Made by a program: the position numbers and the translations under genes. 59,662 nucleotides of DNA. Source: Pseudoalteromonas luteoviolacea S2607 (GTDB lineage Bacteria > Pseudomonadota > Gammaproteobacteria > Enterobacterales > Alteromonadaceae). The DNA lies in contig NZ_AUXV01000024.1 in NCBI RefSeq assembly GCF_001625575.1, positions 1-59,662 of the forward strand. The letters run 5' to 3'. This document shows, piece after piece, positions 36,701 to 45,059 of the stretch. The notes under the pieces are model-generated. The model saw only the letters and a list, made by a program, of their open reading frames with translations, was not told where the DNA came from and made no database searches. Position 1 is the stretch's first letter. Every line of letters starts with the position of its first letter.

Positions 36701-37556
36701 TGTCGTATTGTTTTGCCGCAAGTGCTAATTCTTTAAGTTTAGGTACCAGCTCTTCAATAACACGGTCGCGGTGAGTAAATTCATAACGAGGGTGAATGGC
36801 TGATAGTTTTACTGAAATACCTGGGCTCTTGATTGGGCCACGGTTATTTGCTGCTTTACCAATGACATGGATAGCCGTCATATAGCTGTTAAAGTAACGC
36901 TCTGCGTCAGCCATTGTGCGCGCGCCTTCACCAAGCATATCGTATGAATATGCGTAGCCTGTCGCTTCTTTTTCTTTAGCGCGTTCAAGTGCAGCTTCAA
37001 TCGTGGTGCCCATTACAAATTGCTGGCCCATGATCTTCATCGCATATTGCACTGACTTACGAATCGCAGGTTCGCCAATGCGACCCATAGTGCGCTTTAG
37101 TAAACCAAATTGTTCTTCTTTGTTTTTGTCAGCGTAGTTAACCATTTTACCGGTTAGTAATAGGCCCCAGCTCGACGCGTTTACAAATAGTGAATCACTA
37201 TTACCTAAATGCGAGCTCCAGTCACCTTTGCTAAGCTTATCGCGAATTAACATATCTTGCGTTTGTGCATCTGGTACGCGTAAAAGCGCTTCAGCCAAAC
37301 ACATAAGCACAACACCTTCTTCAGAAGACAGTGAGTACTCTTCTAATAATGCGTCTACACCGCCTTGACCGTGTTGATCTTTACGGATGTTTAATACCAT
37401 TTGACGAGCTCGTTCCCATGCACGAGTACGAGCAGAAACACCGACTTCAGCAAGCGGTAAAATATGATCGATGACAGTTTCTTCATCAATGCGGTAGAAG
37501 TCACGGATCTTTTGACGGATCGGACACTGGGTTGTTAAATCGCCTTGAAATAGCAT
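33753..37556 (-). CDS. putA: Bifunctional proline dehydrogenase / glutamate-semialdehyde dehydrogenase PutA
   Basis: PutA oxidises proline to glutamate with FAD and then NAD+. The 1267 residues carry the FAD-dependent proline dehydrogenase barrel (about 150-500; VRLVKGAYWD, HNAYSA), then aldehyde dehydrogenase (about 560-1040) with ISPWNFPLAIFLGQ, GSTETG, catalytic Glu in AETGGQN and catalytic Cys in SAGQRCSALR. A C-terminal domain follows. The ribbon-helix-helix repressor domain at the N-terminus of E. coli PutA (1320 residues) is absent, so this PutA should not repress its own gene. The divergent Lrp-type gene is the likely regulator. Confidence 0.95.
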   Translation of the reverse strand: MLFQGDLTTQCPIRQKIRDFYRIDEETVIDHILPLAEVGVSARTRAWERARQMVLNIRKDQHGQGGVDALLEEYSLSSEEGVVLMCLAEALLRVPDAQTQDMLIRDKLSKGDWSSHLGNSDSLFVNASSWGLLLTGKMVNYADKNKEEQFGLLKRTMGRIGEPAIRKSVQYAMKIMGQQFVMGTTIEAALERAKEKEATGYAYSYDMLGEGARTMADAERYFNSYMTAIHVIGKAANNRGPIKSPGISVKLSAIHPRYEFTHRDRVIEELVPKLKELALAAKQYDINFTVDAEEADRLDISLDIIEAVFSDDALGNWNGFGLAVQAYQKRAIWVIDWLEALCRRVGRKMMVRLVKGAYWDTEVKLTQADGLEDFPVFTRKATTDVSYKACAIKLMNVRDVIFPQFATHNAYSAATILELANGEFNNFEFQCLHGMGDSLYNQVVTEDKVQCRVYAPVGQHEDLLAYLVRRLLENGANSSFVNAIVDESMPVESLLEDPVEKIQRVKHKRNMQITLPIDLYGEERNNSKGLDLTNINHITPMRDNLQKWVEENLMTAADVPAGHEAVLNPANHDEVIGSIRHQDADEMKQLVANAETAFATWSQTSVSERAEILRRTGDALERHRDELIAMCIKEAGKITQDGIDEVREAVDFCRYYAAKAEELALDERFSPRGVILCISPWNFPLAIFLGQVAAAIVTGNTVIAKPAEQTSLVALRTIELMEEVGLPKGIVQPVIARGSEVGKHIVPDTRIQTVMFTGSTETGTRISQTLAERGGDQVPLIAETGGQNCMIVDSTALPEQVVDDVISSGFQSAGQRCSALRVLFVQDEIADKVINMIKGAMKELHIGDPAHLSTDVGPVIDQKALNALNEHVEYLKGNATLHYECSLPDMDETGHFFFAPRLYEISDLSVLKKEVFGPCVHVIRFKGADIDNVIDQVNSTGFGLTMGIHTRIEERAEYLAKQSRAGNIYVNRNMIGAVVGVQPFGGRGLSGTGPKAGGPNYIARLVKENQAAENIQATNIKADGEEITAYQGAQEQVSRMMNISKRDEKTWRAMPLNDRVSVVRQLLAKLAKVEILDTLADDLNKTLADAREQLIRVEKRLDTVIELPGPTGESNTLRYEARGCVVCYADKDTSFNFWVLSVITALAAGNTVITVVSDLFHEEAIAFRDKLLSSGVAEGVLQVAKLNQLPALLAHEHLAGAVVGSGCERKGYVSTQLAARSGAILPVISAEYYDTLLGRLVTEKTISIDTTASGGNTSLMTLVEDES

Positions 37557-37817
37557 AGGTTAAACCCTCAATATAAAAACCTAAGTACTACGAAGACAGC
37601 AAGTGTCTTCTGCAGCTCAAAGAGTAAGCTGCTGTGTAAATTTACGGTGGTTAAATTTTAGCCCCTGAGTGATAAGAAACAACTTTGCCCTTATCATAGG
37701 AACGCCATAGAAATTTGAGAGCATTGTATAGAAGTTTCAGCAGAATATGCTGTTCTATTTTCACTAAATACGGTAAATTTAGGGGTATAAAGACTTTCTT
37801 ACAGAATTTTATGCTGC

Positions 37818-38306
37818 ATGACCACGTCAATAAAAACCAGAGTGTTAGATCGCATTGACACTGCCATATTAGAAGCACTGCAAAAAAACGGCCGAATTTC
37901 AAATGTTAACCTTGCTAAAGCTGTGAATTTAAGCCCCAGCCCATGTCTAGATAGAGTTAAAAAGCTCGAAGCTGAAGGGTATATAGAAGGCTATGCAGCA
38001 AGGCTCAACGCAGAGAAATTAGGCCAGAAGCTGGTGGCACATGTCGAAATCACATTAAAAAGTTCTACGGAGTCGGTATTCGAAACATTCAAGCAACACG
38101 TCATTGAGATCCCGCACGTCGTGTCGTGTGACATGGTGGCGGGAGGCTTTGATTACCTACTAAAAATTCGAGTAACAGACATGCATCAGTATCGGGAAGT
38201 ACTTGGCCAAATTGTTGAAATACCTGGAGTAGGAACAAATCATACTTATATGGTAATTGAGCACGTAAAAGAAGATGCTGGAGTAACGATATTACCAATT
38301 GATTAA
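37818..38306 (+). CDS. Lrp/AsnC-family transcriptional regulator (PutR/BkdR-like)
   Basis: A 162-residue regulator. The N-terminal HTH is LDRIDTAILEALQKNGRISNVNLAKAVNLSPSPCLDRVKKLEAEG (in parts), the standard AsnC/Lrp arrangement. A C-terminal RAM/effector domain follows (VSCDMVAGGFDYLLKIRV, IPGVGTNHTYMVIEHVKE). It is divergent from putA across 261 bp, as proline-responsive activators are. The hcn operon starts 353 bp downstream in the same direction. The role as proline-dependent activator of putA is inferred from position. Confidence 0.85.
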   Translation: MTTSIKTRVLDRIDTAILEALQKNGRISNVNLAKAVNLSPSPCLDRVKKLEAEGYIEGYAARLNAEKLGQKLVAHVEITLKSSTESVFETFKQHVIEIPHVVSCDMVAGGFDYLLKIRVTDMHQYREVLGQIVEIPGVGTNHTYMVIEHVKEDAGVTILPID

Positions 38307-38549
38307 CAATTAATTTCAATCACCCCCTTTCTATTTATGGGTTTAGTAATTTTTATGGTAATAATTGAAATAAAATATTTAATGCAATATTTTGTGTGTG
38401 TTTAACGCTAAACCCTTTTTATCAATCTTTTTTTGATTATAACTCTTTGTATATTTGAGTTTTTATTTTATGCTTTTTTATTCCTAAATCATAAAGAAAT
38501 GGAAAAATACATTACAGCGCATTACATATGAGCTCTTTTTGAGACTAGT
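38307..38549. other. AT-rich intergenic region before the hcn promoter
   Basis: The gap between the Lrp-type gene and hcnA is about 350 bp. This first part is very A/T-rich, with the reversed half-sites ATCAA and TTGAT near 38422-38438 but no gene. Promoter elements are listed separately. Confidence 0.6.
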
Positions 38550-38563
38550 TTAATTTAGATCAA
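38550..38563 (+). promoter_or_regulatory. ANR/FNR-like site upstream of hcnA
   Basis: TTAAT-TTAG-ATCAA differs from the TTGAT-N4-ATCAA consensus at one base. Its centre is about 41-42 bp before the start predicted from the -10 TATGAT, which is the spacing of class II FNR-activated promoters. Oxygen-limited activation of hcn by ANR is known in Pseudomonas. Confidence 0.65.
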
Positions 38564-38581
38564 CAAAAGTTTAACTTTTGT
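38563..38581 (+). promoter_or_regulatory. 19-bp palindrome in the hcn promoter
   Basis: ACAAAAGTT-T-AACTTTTGT is a perfect inverted repeat with 9-bp arms. It fills the space between the ANR-like site and the -10 hexamer, where a repressor or second regulator could act. It matches no operator I know; it is not a lux box. Confidence 0.55.
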
Positions 38582-38586
38582 AAATT

Positions 38587-38592
38587 TATGAT
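38587..38592 (+). promoter_or_regulatory. Candidate -10 hexamer of the hcn promoter
   Basis: TATGAT, one base from TATAAT, predicts a start near 38599. No good -35 is present, as expected for an FNR-dependent promoter. Confidence 0.5.
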
Positions 38593-38659
38593 TCTTGTTG
38601 GCAATTTTTTACCCTAATCTGAAGCAGAATGAATTCGGTAAAGTAAGTAAGGTAATAAA

Positions 38660-38986
38660 ATGACAACAGCGACGCGTACAAAGGATATTACGCCTTTAGA
38701 CTCTATCCAGTTTCAAGTCCTAATTGATAATACGCCGGTCACTGCCTGCGAGGGAGAAACCGTGTTATCAGTATTGCAGGCAACAAATACAAAGCGCATA
38801 TGCGAAAACGATAAACATGTCGTCACGGGTGCATATTGCTCTATGGGAGTTTGTCACTGCTGCCACGTTAAAATTAATAAACGCCACAAGCAACGGGCTT
38901 GCCAAACTTTGGTTGAGCCAAACATGAACATTGAAACACTGAGTAACCGCTTTAAAGAAGAGGGACTATGCAATGGTAAAGTCTAG
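38660..38986 (+). CDS. hcnA: Hydrogen cyanide synthase subunit HcnA-like (2Fe-2S protein)
   Basis: HCN synthase oxidises glycine to HCN and CO2 at the membrane; HcnA carries a [2Fe-2S] cluster. The 108-residue protein has CSMGVCHCC with Cys60, Cys65 and Cys67/68, then Cys81 in RACQT. It aligns along its length with remembered Pseudomonas HcnA: GETVL-VL, the CxMGVCHCC motif, RACQT-V and ET-SNRF. Related opine or D-hydroxyproline dehydrogenases also have such subunits but differ around CHCC. hcnB overlaps it by 14 bp. The three-gene order and subunit sizes match hcnABC. Confidence is good but based on recall. Confidence 0.78.
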   Translation: MTTATRTKDITPLDSIQFQVLIDNTPVTACEGETVLSVLQATNTKRICENDKHVVTGAYCSMGVCHCCHVKINKRHKQRACQTLVEPNMNIETLSNRFKEEGLCNGKV

Positions 38987-40370
38987 TCCTGTAGTGATCA
39001 TTGGTGGTGGACCGTCGGGTACCGCCGCTGCCGCCATGTTAGGGAAGTATCAGATCCCATCAGTAGTGATTGATGAAGCGCCAAAAATAGGCGGTGTGAT
39101 TTATAGAGGGCCACTACGTAGGACGTCGTCTTTGCCCCATTTAGATGATAATTTGCAGCGGGCGATGAGTGCACTTCGTACACGATATGAGAATAATCGT
39201 GATTTTATCGACCTAAAGTTATTGACTCGTGTGTTAGGGCCTGAGGGTAAGCAGCAGTTACTGTTAAGTGAAAATGGCGAACTGACTACGCAAAGTTACA
39301 ATGAATTAATTTTGGCAACGGGATGTCATGAGCGCAGTGTACCGTTTCCTGGTTGGCAATTACCGGGGGTGATGTTGCTGGGAGGCGTGCAATTGCAAAT
39401 AAAAAGTGGCCTGGTTAAACCGGGTGCCAAAATGGCGTTAGTAGGAACAGGTCCGTTACTGCCATTGGTTGCTTGTCAGTTACACAAAGCGGGTGTAAAT
39501 GTCGTTGGTGTATATGAAGCAAGCTCATTTAATAAACTAGCGAAAGAAGCGGTTGCACTATTAAACAAGCCTAAATTGACACTTTCAGGTTTGAGTATGA
39601 TGGGGTACCTGAAGAAACATCAGATCCCTTTTTACTACGGTCATGGCATCGTAAATGCTCAGGGAGCAGAAAGTTTAGAGCGAATAACAGTCGCACCATA
39701 TGATGACAATTGGCAGGCCGATCATCGTCGCGCACAGTCAATTGAAGTTGATGCAATTGGCGTAGGGTATGGTTTTGTTGCTCGTACTCAATTGGCAATG
39801 CTATTAGGAATAGAACATAAATACACAAAAGTGAGTGGTTACATACCAGAGCTGGATGATAACTTTCTCAGTAATCAAAACAACATGTATGTTGTGGGTG
39901 ATAGCAGTGGTCTACTGGGCGCAGATGCCGCGATATGTGAGGGCCAAATCGCCGCACTGAATATTGCCTTGAAACGAGGGGCTGTAACCGCGAGTGTCGC
40001 GCTCAAAGAGAAAAACAAAATAATGCGTCGACATGGCAGAATTTCACGTTTTAGGTTTGGTTTCGATCGCTTCAGCGAGCGCCAAAACGGCATACTCAAT
40101 TTGGCACAAGATGACACCGTGGTGTGCCGTTGTGAGCAAGCAACTAAAAAACAGTTAGACGATGCGATAAAGCAAGGTGTAAAAGATCTGACAACATTGA
40201 AAATGCGTACTCGAATTGGCATGGGTGATTGTCAAGGCAAAACTTGTAGTAGCTATGCGTTAGACCTGCTTCATCAAGCTGGCCATAACCAAAATCCAAA
40301 AACAGGGGTGATAAAACCTCGATTTCCTTTAGATCCCATTCCCTTTACTTTTATGGAAGAAATAAATTGA
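38973..40370 (+). CDS. hcnB: Hydrogen cyanide synthase subunit HcnB-like (FAD protein)
   Basis: A 465-residue flavoprotein. The Rossmann motif GGGPSGTAAAAML starts at residue 11, followed by DEAPKIGGVIYRGPLR, which matches HcnB; LATGCHERSVPFPGW and VVGDSSGLLGADAAICEG complete the FAD/NAD fold. The C-terminal Cys motif CRC...CQGKTC (about 388-425) is the BFD-like [2Fe-2S] region found in HcnB and in opine oxidase subunits. GAGGGA lies before the ATG. The hcnC ATG overlaps its stop by one base. Confidence 0.78.
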   Translation: MVKSSPVVIIGGGPSGTAAAAMLGKYQIPSVVIDEAPKIGGVIYRGPLRRTSSLPHLDDNLQRAMSALRTRYENNRDFIDLKLLTRVLGPEGKQQLLLSENGELTTQSYNELILATGCHERSVPFPGWQLPGVMLLGGVQLQIKSGLVKPGAKMALVGTGPLLPLVACQLHKAGVNVVGVYEASSFNKLAKEAVALLNKPKLTLSGLSMMGYLKKHQIPFYYGHGIVNAQGAESLERITVAPYDDNWQADHRRAQSIEVDAIGVGYGFVARTQLAMLLGIEHKYTKVSGYIPELDDNFLSNQNNMYVVGDSSGLLGADAAICEGQIAALNIALKRGAVTASVALKEKNKIMRRHGRISRFRFGFDRFSERQNGILNLAQDDTVVCRCEQATKKQLDDAIKQGVKDLTTLKMRTRIGMGDCQGKTCSSYALDLLHQAGHNQNPKTGVIKPRFPLDPIPFTFMEEIN

Positions 40371-41587
40371 TGAGCAAATATGATGTCATTATTGCTGGTG
40401 GTGGCGCCATTGGTGCGGCTTGCGCGTACTTTTTAAGTCGTGATACCGACCTTAAAATAGCCTTAGTCGATATTAAAAAGCCTGGTAATGCATCTCGCGC
40501 CTCTGCGGGTGGATTGTGGGCAATTGGTGAGTCGGTAGGACTTGGATGTGGGGTGATTTTTTTCAAAACCTTGTCCAAATTGCAAAGTGAAGCGCAAGGC
40601 GAAGAAATTCCGACGATGCGCCCCCACCAATTACCAGATTGCTTTTTTGAACTGGCATTAAAATCGAATGCTATGTACCCAGACCTCTATGAAGAGCTGC
40701 GCACAAAGCATGATGTAGACTTTAAGTTTGAACGAACTGGGCTCAAGTTTATCATGTACAACCGTGATGACGAGTTATACGCCGACCAAATTGTCAGTGG
40801 TATTCCGCATTTGAGCGATCAGATCCGCTGGCTAAATGCAGAACAGTTAAAAGCAGAAGAACCATATGTTACACCTGATGCGATTGGTGCCATTGATTTC
40901 AAATGTGATCACCAAGTGAACCCTTATCGTCTTGTTGAAGCGTATACCGAGGCGGCGAGACAGAACGGGGTTGAACTGTTTTTACATACTGAAATTGAAC
41001 ACGTACTGCGCGAAGGAAACCGAGTACTGGGTTTAAAAACCGCCGCTGGTGAGCTACACAGTGACACTGTCATCAATGCGACAGGCGCTTGGGCGAATAC
41101 CCTCTTTAAACAAGCCACAGACTTGGACATGCCTGTTTATCCAGTAAAAGGCCAAATTGTGTTGTCAGAGCGTATGCCAAAAATTCTAAATGGGTGTATC
41201 AGCACCAGTGATTGCTACATTGCACAAAAAGACAATGGTGAAGTATTGATTGGTTCTTCTACCGAGGAAAAAGGCTTTGATACCACCAATAGCTTGGATA
41301 AAATTCAAGAGCTATCCCGAGGTGCTATGAAGTGTTTGCCTATTCTTAATGAGTCGAATATCAAACGTTGCTGGGCAGGGCTTAGACCTGGCACACCAGA
41401 TGAATTGCCCATTTTGGGCGAAGTTCCGGGCATTGAAGGCTATCTAAATGCATGTGGTCATTTTAGGACAGGTATTTTAACGTCTGCTATCACGGGTAAA
41501 CTCATGACCGAATTAGTGATGGGCCAACCCACGTCAATCGATTTAACTCCATTTAGTGTGACGCGCTTTTTTGATAAAGCGGAGTAA
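40370..41587 (+). CDS. hcnC: Hydrogen cyanide synthase subunit HcnC-like (FAD-dependent amine oxidase)
   Basis: The catalytic glycine-oxidising subunit. The 405-residue protein begins SKYDVIIAGGGAIGAACAY (FAD binding). Long stretches resemble Pseudomonas HcnC: ASAGGLWAIGESVGLGCG, DFKFERTGLKF, CDHQVNPYRL, KRCWAGLRPGTPDELPILG and NACGHFRTGILTSAITG. The ATG at 40370 shares a base with the hcnB stop (TGATG). An in-frame TTG just before it is less likely. It is followed by a hairpin terminator. The nearest alternatives are sarcosine/opine or D-amino-acid oxidase subunits, but the HcnC resemblance is closer. Confidence 0.8.
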   Translation: MSKYDVIIAGGGAIGAACAYFLSRDTDLKIALVDIKKPGNASRASAGGLWAIGESVGLGCGVIFFKTLSKLQSEAQGEEIPTMRPHQLPDCFFELALKSNAMYPDLYEELRTKHDVDFKFERTGLKFIMYNRDDELYADQIVSGIPHLSDQIRWLNAEQLKAEEPYVTPDAIGAIDFKCDHQVNPYRLVEAYTEAARQNGVELFLHTEIEHVLREGNRVLGLKTAAGELHSDTVINATGAWANTLFKQATDLDMPVYPVKGQIVLSERMPKILNGCISTSDCYIAQKDNGEVLIGSSTEEKGFDTTNSLDKIQELSRGAMKCLPILNESNIKRCWAGLRPGTPDELPILGEVPGIEGYLNACGHFRTGILTSAITGKLMTELVMGQPTSIDLTPFSVTRFFDKAE

Positions 41588-41603
41588 ACACTACTTCTAA
41601 ATT

Positions 41604-41633
41604 GATGGCTTACCAATGCAAGAGTAAGCCATC
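41604..41633 (+). terminator. Hairpin terminator after hcnC
   Basis: GATGGCTTAC (41604-41613) and GTAAGCCATC (41624-41633), 10-bp perfect arms with a 10-base loop, 16 bp past the hcnC stop. The T run is poor. Confidence 0.6.
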
Positions 41634-41755
41634 TATAAGGCTAGTTATTTAATTTCGGATCATTTAAAAGCGGATTTTTGCTTTTTGTCGCATCAAACTG
41701 ACATTATTTTTGAAGTTGTTATTATGTAACAGTACTAGCTAAATATGAGAAAATA

Positions 41756-44700
41756 ATGAAAATAAAGCATTTATTTGCGGCTATGGCTGCAGTGCTTGGG
41801 CCACTTGCGAGCCCAGTGGCAAATGCCTATAGCACGGAAGATACTCGTTTATTAAGATTCCCTGATATTCATAAAGAGCACGTCACTTTTGTGTATTCTG
41901 GCGACATTTATGTAGCCAATACCGAAACTGGTAAAAGCACCCGCTTAACCGATCACGTGGGCTTTGAAACCTTTCCTAAATTTTCTCCAGATGGTGAAAA
42001 AATTGCATTCGCTGCCGAATATAATGGCAGTCGTCAGATCTATGTTATCAACAAAGATGGTTCTGGGTTAAAGCAGCTGACTTACTATAACGATGTGGGC
42101 CCAATGCCGCCTCGTGGTGGATTTGACTACCGTGTATTAGATTGGACACCAGATGGCAAACATATTGTATTTCGCGCCAACCGTACGCCTTGGGGTAAGC
42201 GCATGGGTCGTCCATATATGGTGCCTGTGGAAGGGGGCCTAGAGCAACCGTTAGCGATCCCTGAAGGTGGCGGCGGTATGTTATCAGCGGATGGCAGCAA
42301 ATTCGTTTATACACCTATCGACAGAGAGTTTAGAACTTGGAAGCGTTCACGTGGCGGTCGTGCGCAAGATGTTTGGGTATATGACCTAGAAAAAAATACC
42401 TCTGAGCAACTTACCACTCACCGTGCTACTGATCAGCAACCAACGTGGGTAAATGACAGCATTTACTTTGTATCTGATAGAGACTACACGCTTAACCTTT
42501 ACAAATATCGTGAAGGTAAAAAGCCTGTCAAAATGACGGACCATAAAGAGTTTGATGTGCTTTGGCCTTCTGCGGGTCCTGATGCCATCGTTTATGAAAA
42601 CGGCGGCTACTTATATCGTTTCAACGAAGCGAATAAGATGACAGAAAAGCTGACTATTAATATTGATGGTGTGCGTAAGCACGCGATGCCTTATAGCAAA
42701 AATGTCAGTAAATTCATCGATTCAATGGATATTTCTCACGATGGTAAACGCGCTGTGTTTGCTGCGCGCGGTGAAATTTTTTCTGTGCCTGTTAAAAATG
42801 GCCCAACGCGCAATTTATCACACACGCCTAATGGCCGAGAAATTGCAGCGACATGGTCGCCAAATGCGCGTTATATTGCTTACTTGAGCGATGCAACGGG
42901 TGAATACGAAATTTACCTAAAAGATCGTGCTAATAATAACGAGGTTAAGCAGTTAACAGACAATGGTACGATTTGGCGTTTTGACCCTATTTGGTCGCCA
43001 GATAACACGAAGTTGTTGTTTGCAGACAAAGATCATATCGTTTGGTTATTAGACGTTGAGTCAGGAAAGCTAACAAAAGTCGATCGCGGTTTACATGATG
43101 AAGATGGCATTACGCAATATACATGGTCGCCAAACAGTAAAGACTTAGTATTTGTTAAAAACAACGAAAACCGTTATGCATCACTTTGGCACTACAATGT
43201 TGAAAGCAAAAAGTTAAGTCGTTTAACCGATGATATGACTTCTGAAAACAACCCAACATTCTCTGAAGATGGTCAGTATATTTACTTCACCTCTGAGCGT
43301 GATTACAACTTAGCCTTCAGTTCATACGAGTTTGATTATCTATTTAATAAAGCGACCCGTATTTACTCAGTGGCGGTGAATGATTCTATTGAACCAATCA
43401 ATACGCCGCAAAGCGATGAAACGAGCATTGTTAGTGATGACCAGAGCGAGGCCGACAAAGCCGATTTAGATACCAGCATTCAAGTTGATGGGTTTATGGA
43501 CCGGGTGGTGTCACTACCTGCTCCAGCAGGTAACTACCGTGCATTGACGGGTGTTAAAGGCGGTGTGCTAACACTTTCTGGTGGCGCGCTTAAGTTGGTG
43601 GAAAATAAAGCTGACGGCAAAGTTAAAACAGTTGCCAAAGGCGTTAGCACATACAAAGTGTCTACAAATCGTGAGCATGTAATCGTGCGAGCTGGTAGTA
43701 AATACAGTGTGATCAAGCCAAAAGCCAAACAAGACTTAAAAGCGAACCAGCTTGATTTAAGCAAAATGAACTTGAAGATAGACCCACGCATTGAATGGTC
43801 ACAAATGTACACGGAAGGTTGGCGTACATTACGTGATTGGTTCTATGACGAGAATCATCACGGTCAGGACTGGGATGCAATCTTGAAGCGTTACCAGCCG
43901 ATGGCGGATGCTGCGGCACACCGTACTGATATCGATTATGTACTCAGTGAAATTGCGGGTGAGATCAACGCTGGTCATATCTATGTGCAGTCAGGTGATG
44001 AACCAAAAGGCAAGCGTAAGAAGCACGGCTTATTGGGTGCAGAAGTCGCTAGCCATCGTTCAGGTTTTGTGACTATCAAGCATATTTTCAAAGGTGAGAA
44101 TTGGCATGAAGACTTCCGCTCGCCGCTTAATGAAACGGGTGTGCGCGCAAGTGAGGGAGATTTCATCCTTGCTGTAAATGGTCGCAACGTAAATGAAGTA
44201 AGTAACTTCTATGAGTTACTGGAGAACACACAAGGTGAGCCGGTAGAGCTTATTCTAAGTAAGTCTCCAAGTTTTGCAGACAGTTGGAAAGTTAGCGTTA
44301 AACCTGTAAAGAGTGAAATTGGTTTACGTTACCTACAGTGGGTCGAGTCACGTAAAGCTTACGTAGAAGAGCTCTCTGGTGGTCGTATTGGTTATGTACA
44401 CCTTCCTAATACGGCTTACGAAGGCAACCGTTCAATGTTCAAAAACTTTATGCCACAAACGACCAAAGATGCATTGATCATTGATGATCGTTACAACGGT
44501 GGTGGTTTTATTCCTGAACATGTCATCACGTGGCTTGCACGTAAGCCACTTAACTACTGGAAGCGTCGTGGCGTAACGCCAACGAAAACCCCACAATTTG
44601 CACACGATGGACCTAAAGCTATGTTGATTAATGGCTATTCGAGTTCTGGTGGTGATGCTATTCCTTACTATTTCCGCCAAGCGGGATTAGGTAAGTTGAT

Positions 44701-44989
44701 TGGCACACGTACTTGGGGTGGCTTAATCGGCATTTCGGGTAACCCACGTTTGGTTGACGGCGGTCAGGTAATTGCTGCGACTTTCCGTATTCTTGACAAC
44801 GACGGTAACTGGATCATCGAAAATGAAGGTGTGGTACCAGACATCGAAGTGATCGATCGTCCTGAACTCATTCAAGCGGGTAAAGACCCGTCTGTTGAGC
44901 GAGCGGTTAAAGAGCTATTAAAAGAGCTTGAAGAAAACCCGAAGAAAGCGCTCACTGTACCACCGGCACCGACAAAGTTTATTGACTAA
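41756..44989 (+). CDS. Tricorn-type S41 serine protease, exported
   Basis: A 1077-residue homologue of Tricorn, a large peptidase that cuts peptides into short fragments. A signal peptide (MKIKHLFAAMAAVLGPLASPVANA) sends it across the inner membrane, unlike archaeal Tricorn. Beta-propeller repeats with SPDG/SPN motifs cover about 30-620 (KFSPDGEKIAF, TWSPNARYIAY). A PDZ domain follows (about 760-860) and then the S41 catalytic region, with GYSSSGGDAIPY giving the nucleophilic Ser and RYNGGGFIPEHV the oxyanion region. The length fits the family. It is monocistronic with a terminator behind it. Confidence 0.9.
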   Translation: MKIKHLFAAMAAVLGPLASPVANAYSTEDTRLLRFPDIHKEHVTFVYSGDIYVANTETGKSTRLTDHVGFETFPKFSPDGEKIAFAAEYNGSRQIYVINKDGSGLKQLTYYNDVGPMPPRGGFDYRVLDWTPDGKHIVFRANRTPWGKRMGRPYMVPVEGGLEQPLAIPEGGGGMLSADGSKFVYTPIDREFRTWKRSRGGRAQDVWVYDLEKNTSEQLTTHRATDQQPTWVNDSIYFVSDRDYTLNLYKYREGKKPVKMTDHKEFDVLWPSAGPDAIVYENGGYLYRFNEANKMTEKLTINIDGVRKHAMPYSKNVSKFIDSMDISHDGKRAVFAARGEIFSVPVKNGPTRNLSHTPNGREIAATWSPNARYIAYLSDATGEYEIYLKDRANNNEVKQLTDNGTIWRFDPIWSPDNTKLLFADKDHIVWLLDVESGKLTKVDRGLHDEDGITQYTWSPNSKDLVFVKNNENRYASLWHYNVESKKLSRLTDDMTSENNPTFSEDGQYIYFTSERDYNLAFSSYEFDYLFNKATRIYSVAVNDSIEPINTPQSDETSIVSDDQSEADKADLDTSIQVDGFMDRVVSLPAPAGNYRALTGVKGGVLTLSGGALKLVENKADGKVKTVAKGVSTYKVSTNREHVIVRAGSKYSVIKPKAKQDLKANQLDLSKMNLKIDPRIEWSQMYTEGWRTLRDWFYDENHHGQDWDAILKRYQPMADAAAHRTDIDYVLSEIAGEINAGHIYVQSGDEPKGKRKKHGLLGAEVASHRSGFVTIKHIFKGENWHEDFRSPLNETGVRASEGDFILAVNGRNVNEVSNFYELLENTQGEPVELILSKSPSFADSWKVSVKPVKSEIGLRYLQWVESRKAYVEELSGGRIGYVHLPNTAYEGNRSMFKNFMPQTTKDALIIDDRYNGGGFIPEHVITWLARKPLNYWKRRGVTPTKTPQFAHDGPKAMLINGYSSSGGDAIPYYFRQAGLGKLIGTRTWGGLIGISGNPRLVDGGQVIAATFRILDNDGNWIIENEGVVPDIEVIDRPELIQAGKDPSVERAVKELLKELEENPKKALTVPPAPTKFID

Positions 44990-45019
44990 AGCTATTTAGT
45001 CAGTTAATTAGTTAATTAT

Positions 45020-45044
45020 AAAGGGGGCACGGCCCCCTTTTTTT
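45020..45044 (+). terminator. Rho-independent terminator after the Tricorn-type gene
   Basis: AAAGGGGGC / GCCCCCTTT stem with an ACG loop followed by further Ts, 31 bp past the stop. Confidence 0.9.
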
Positions 45045-45059
45045 ATTCAAGGAGCACAC

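Noticed and set aside
38307..38659. Glycine riboswitch before hcnA
   Set aside because: Glycine is the HCN precursor, but I saw no conserved paired aptamer elements, only promoter-type sites in AT-rich DNA.
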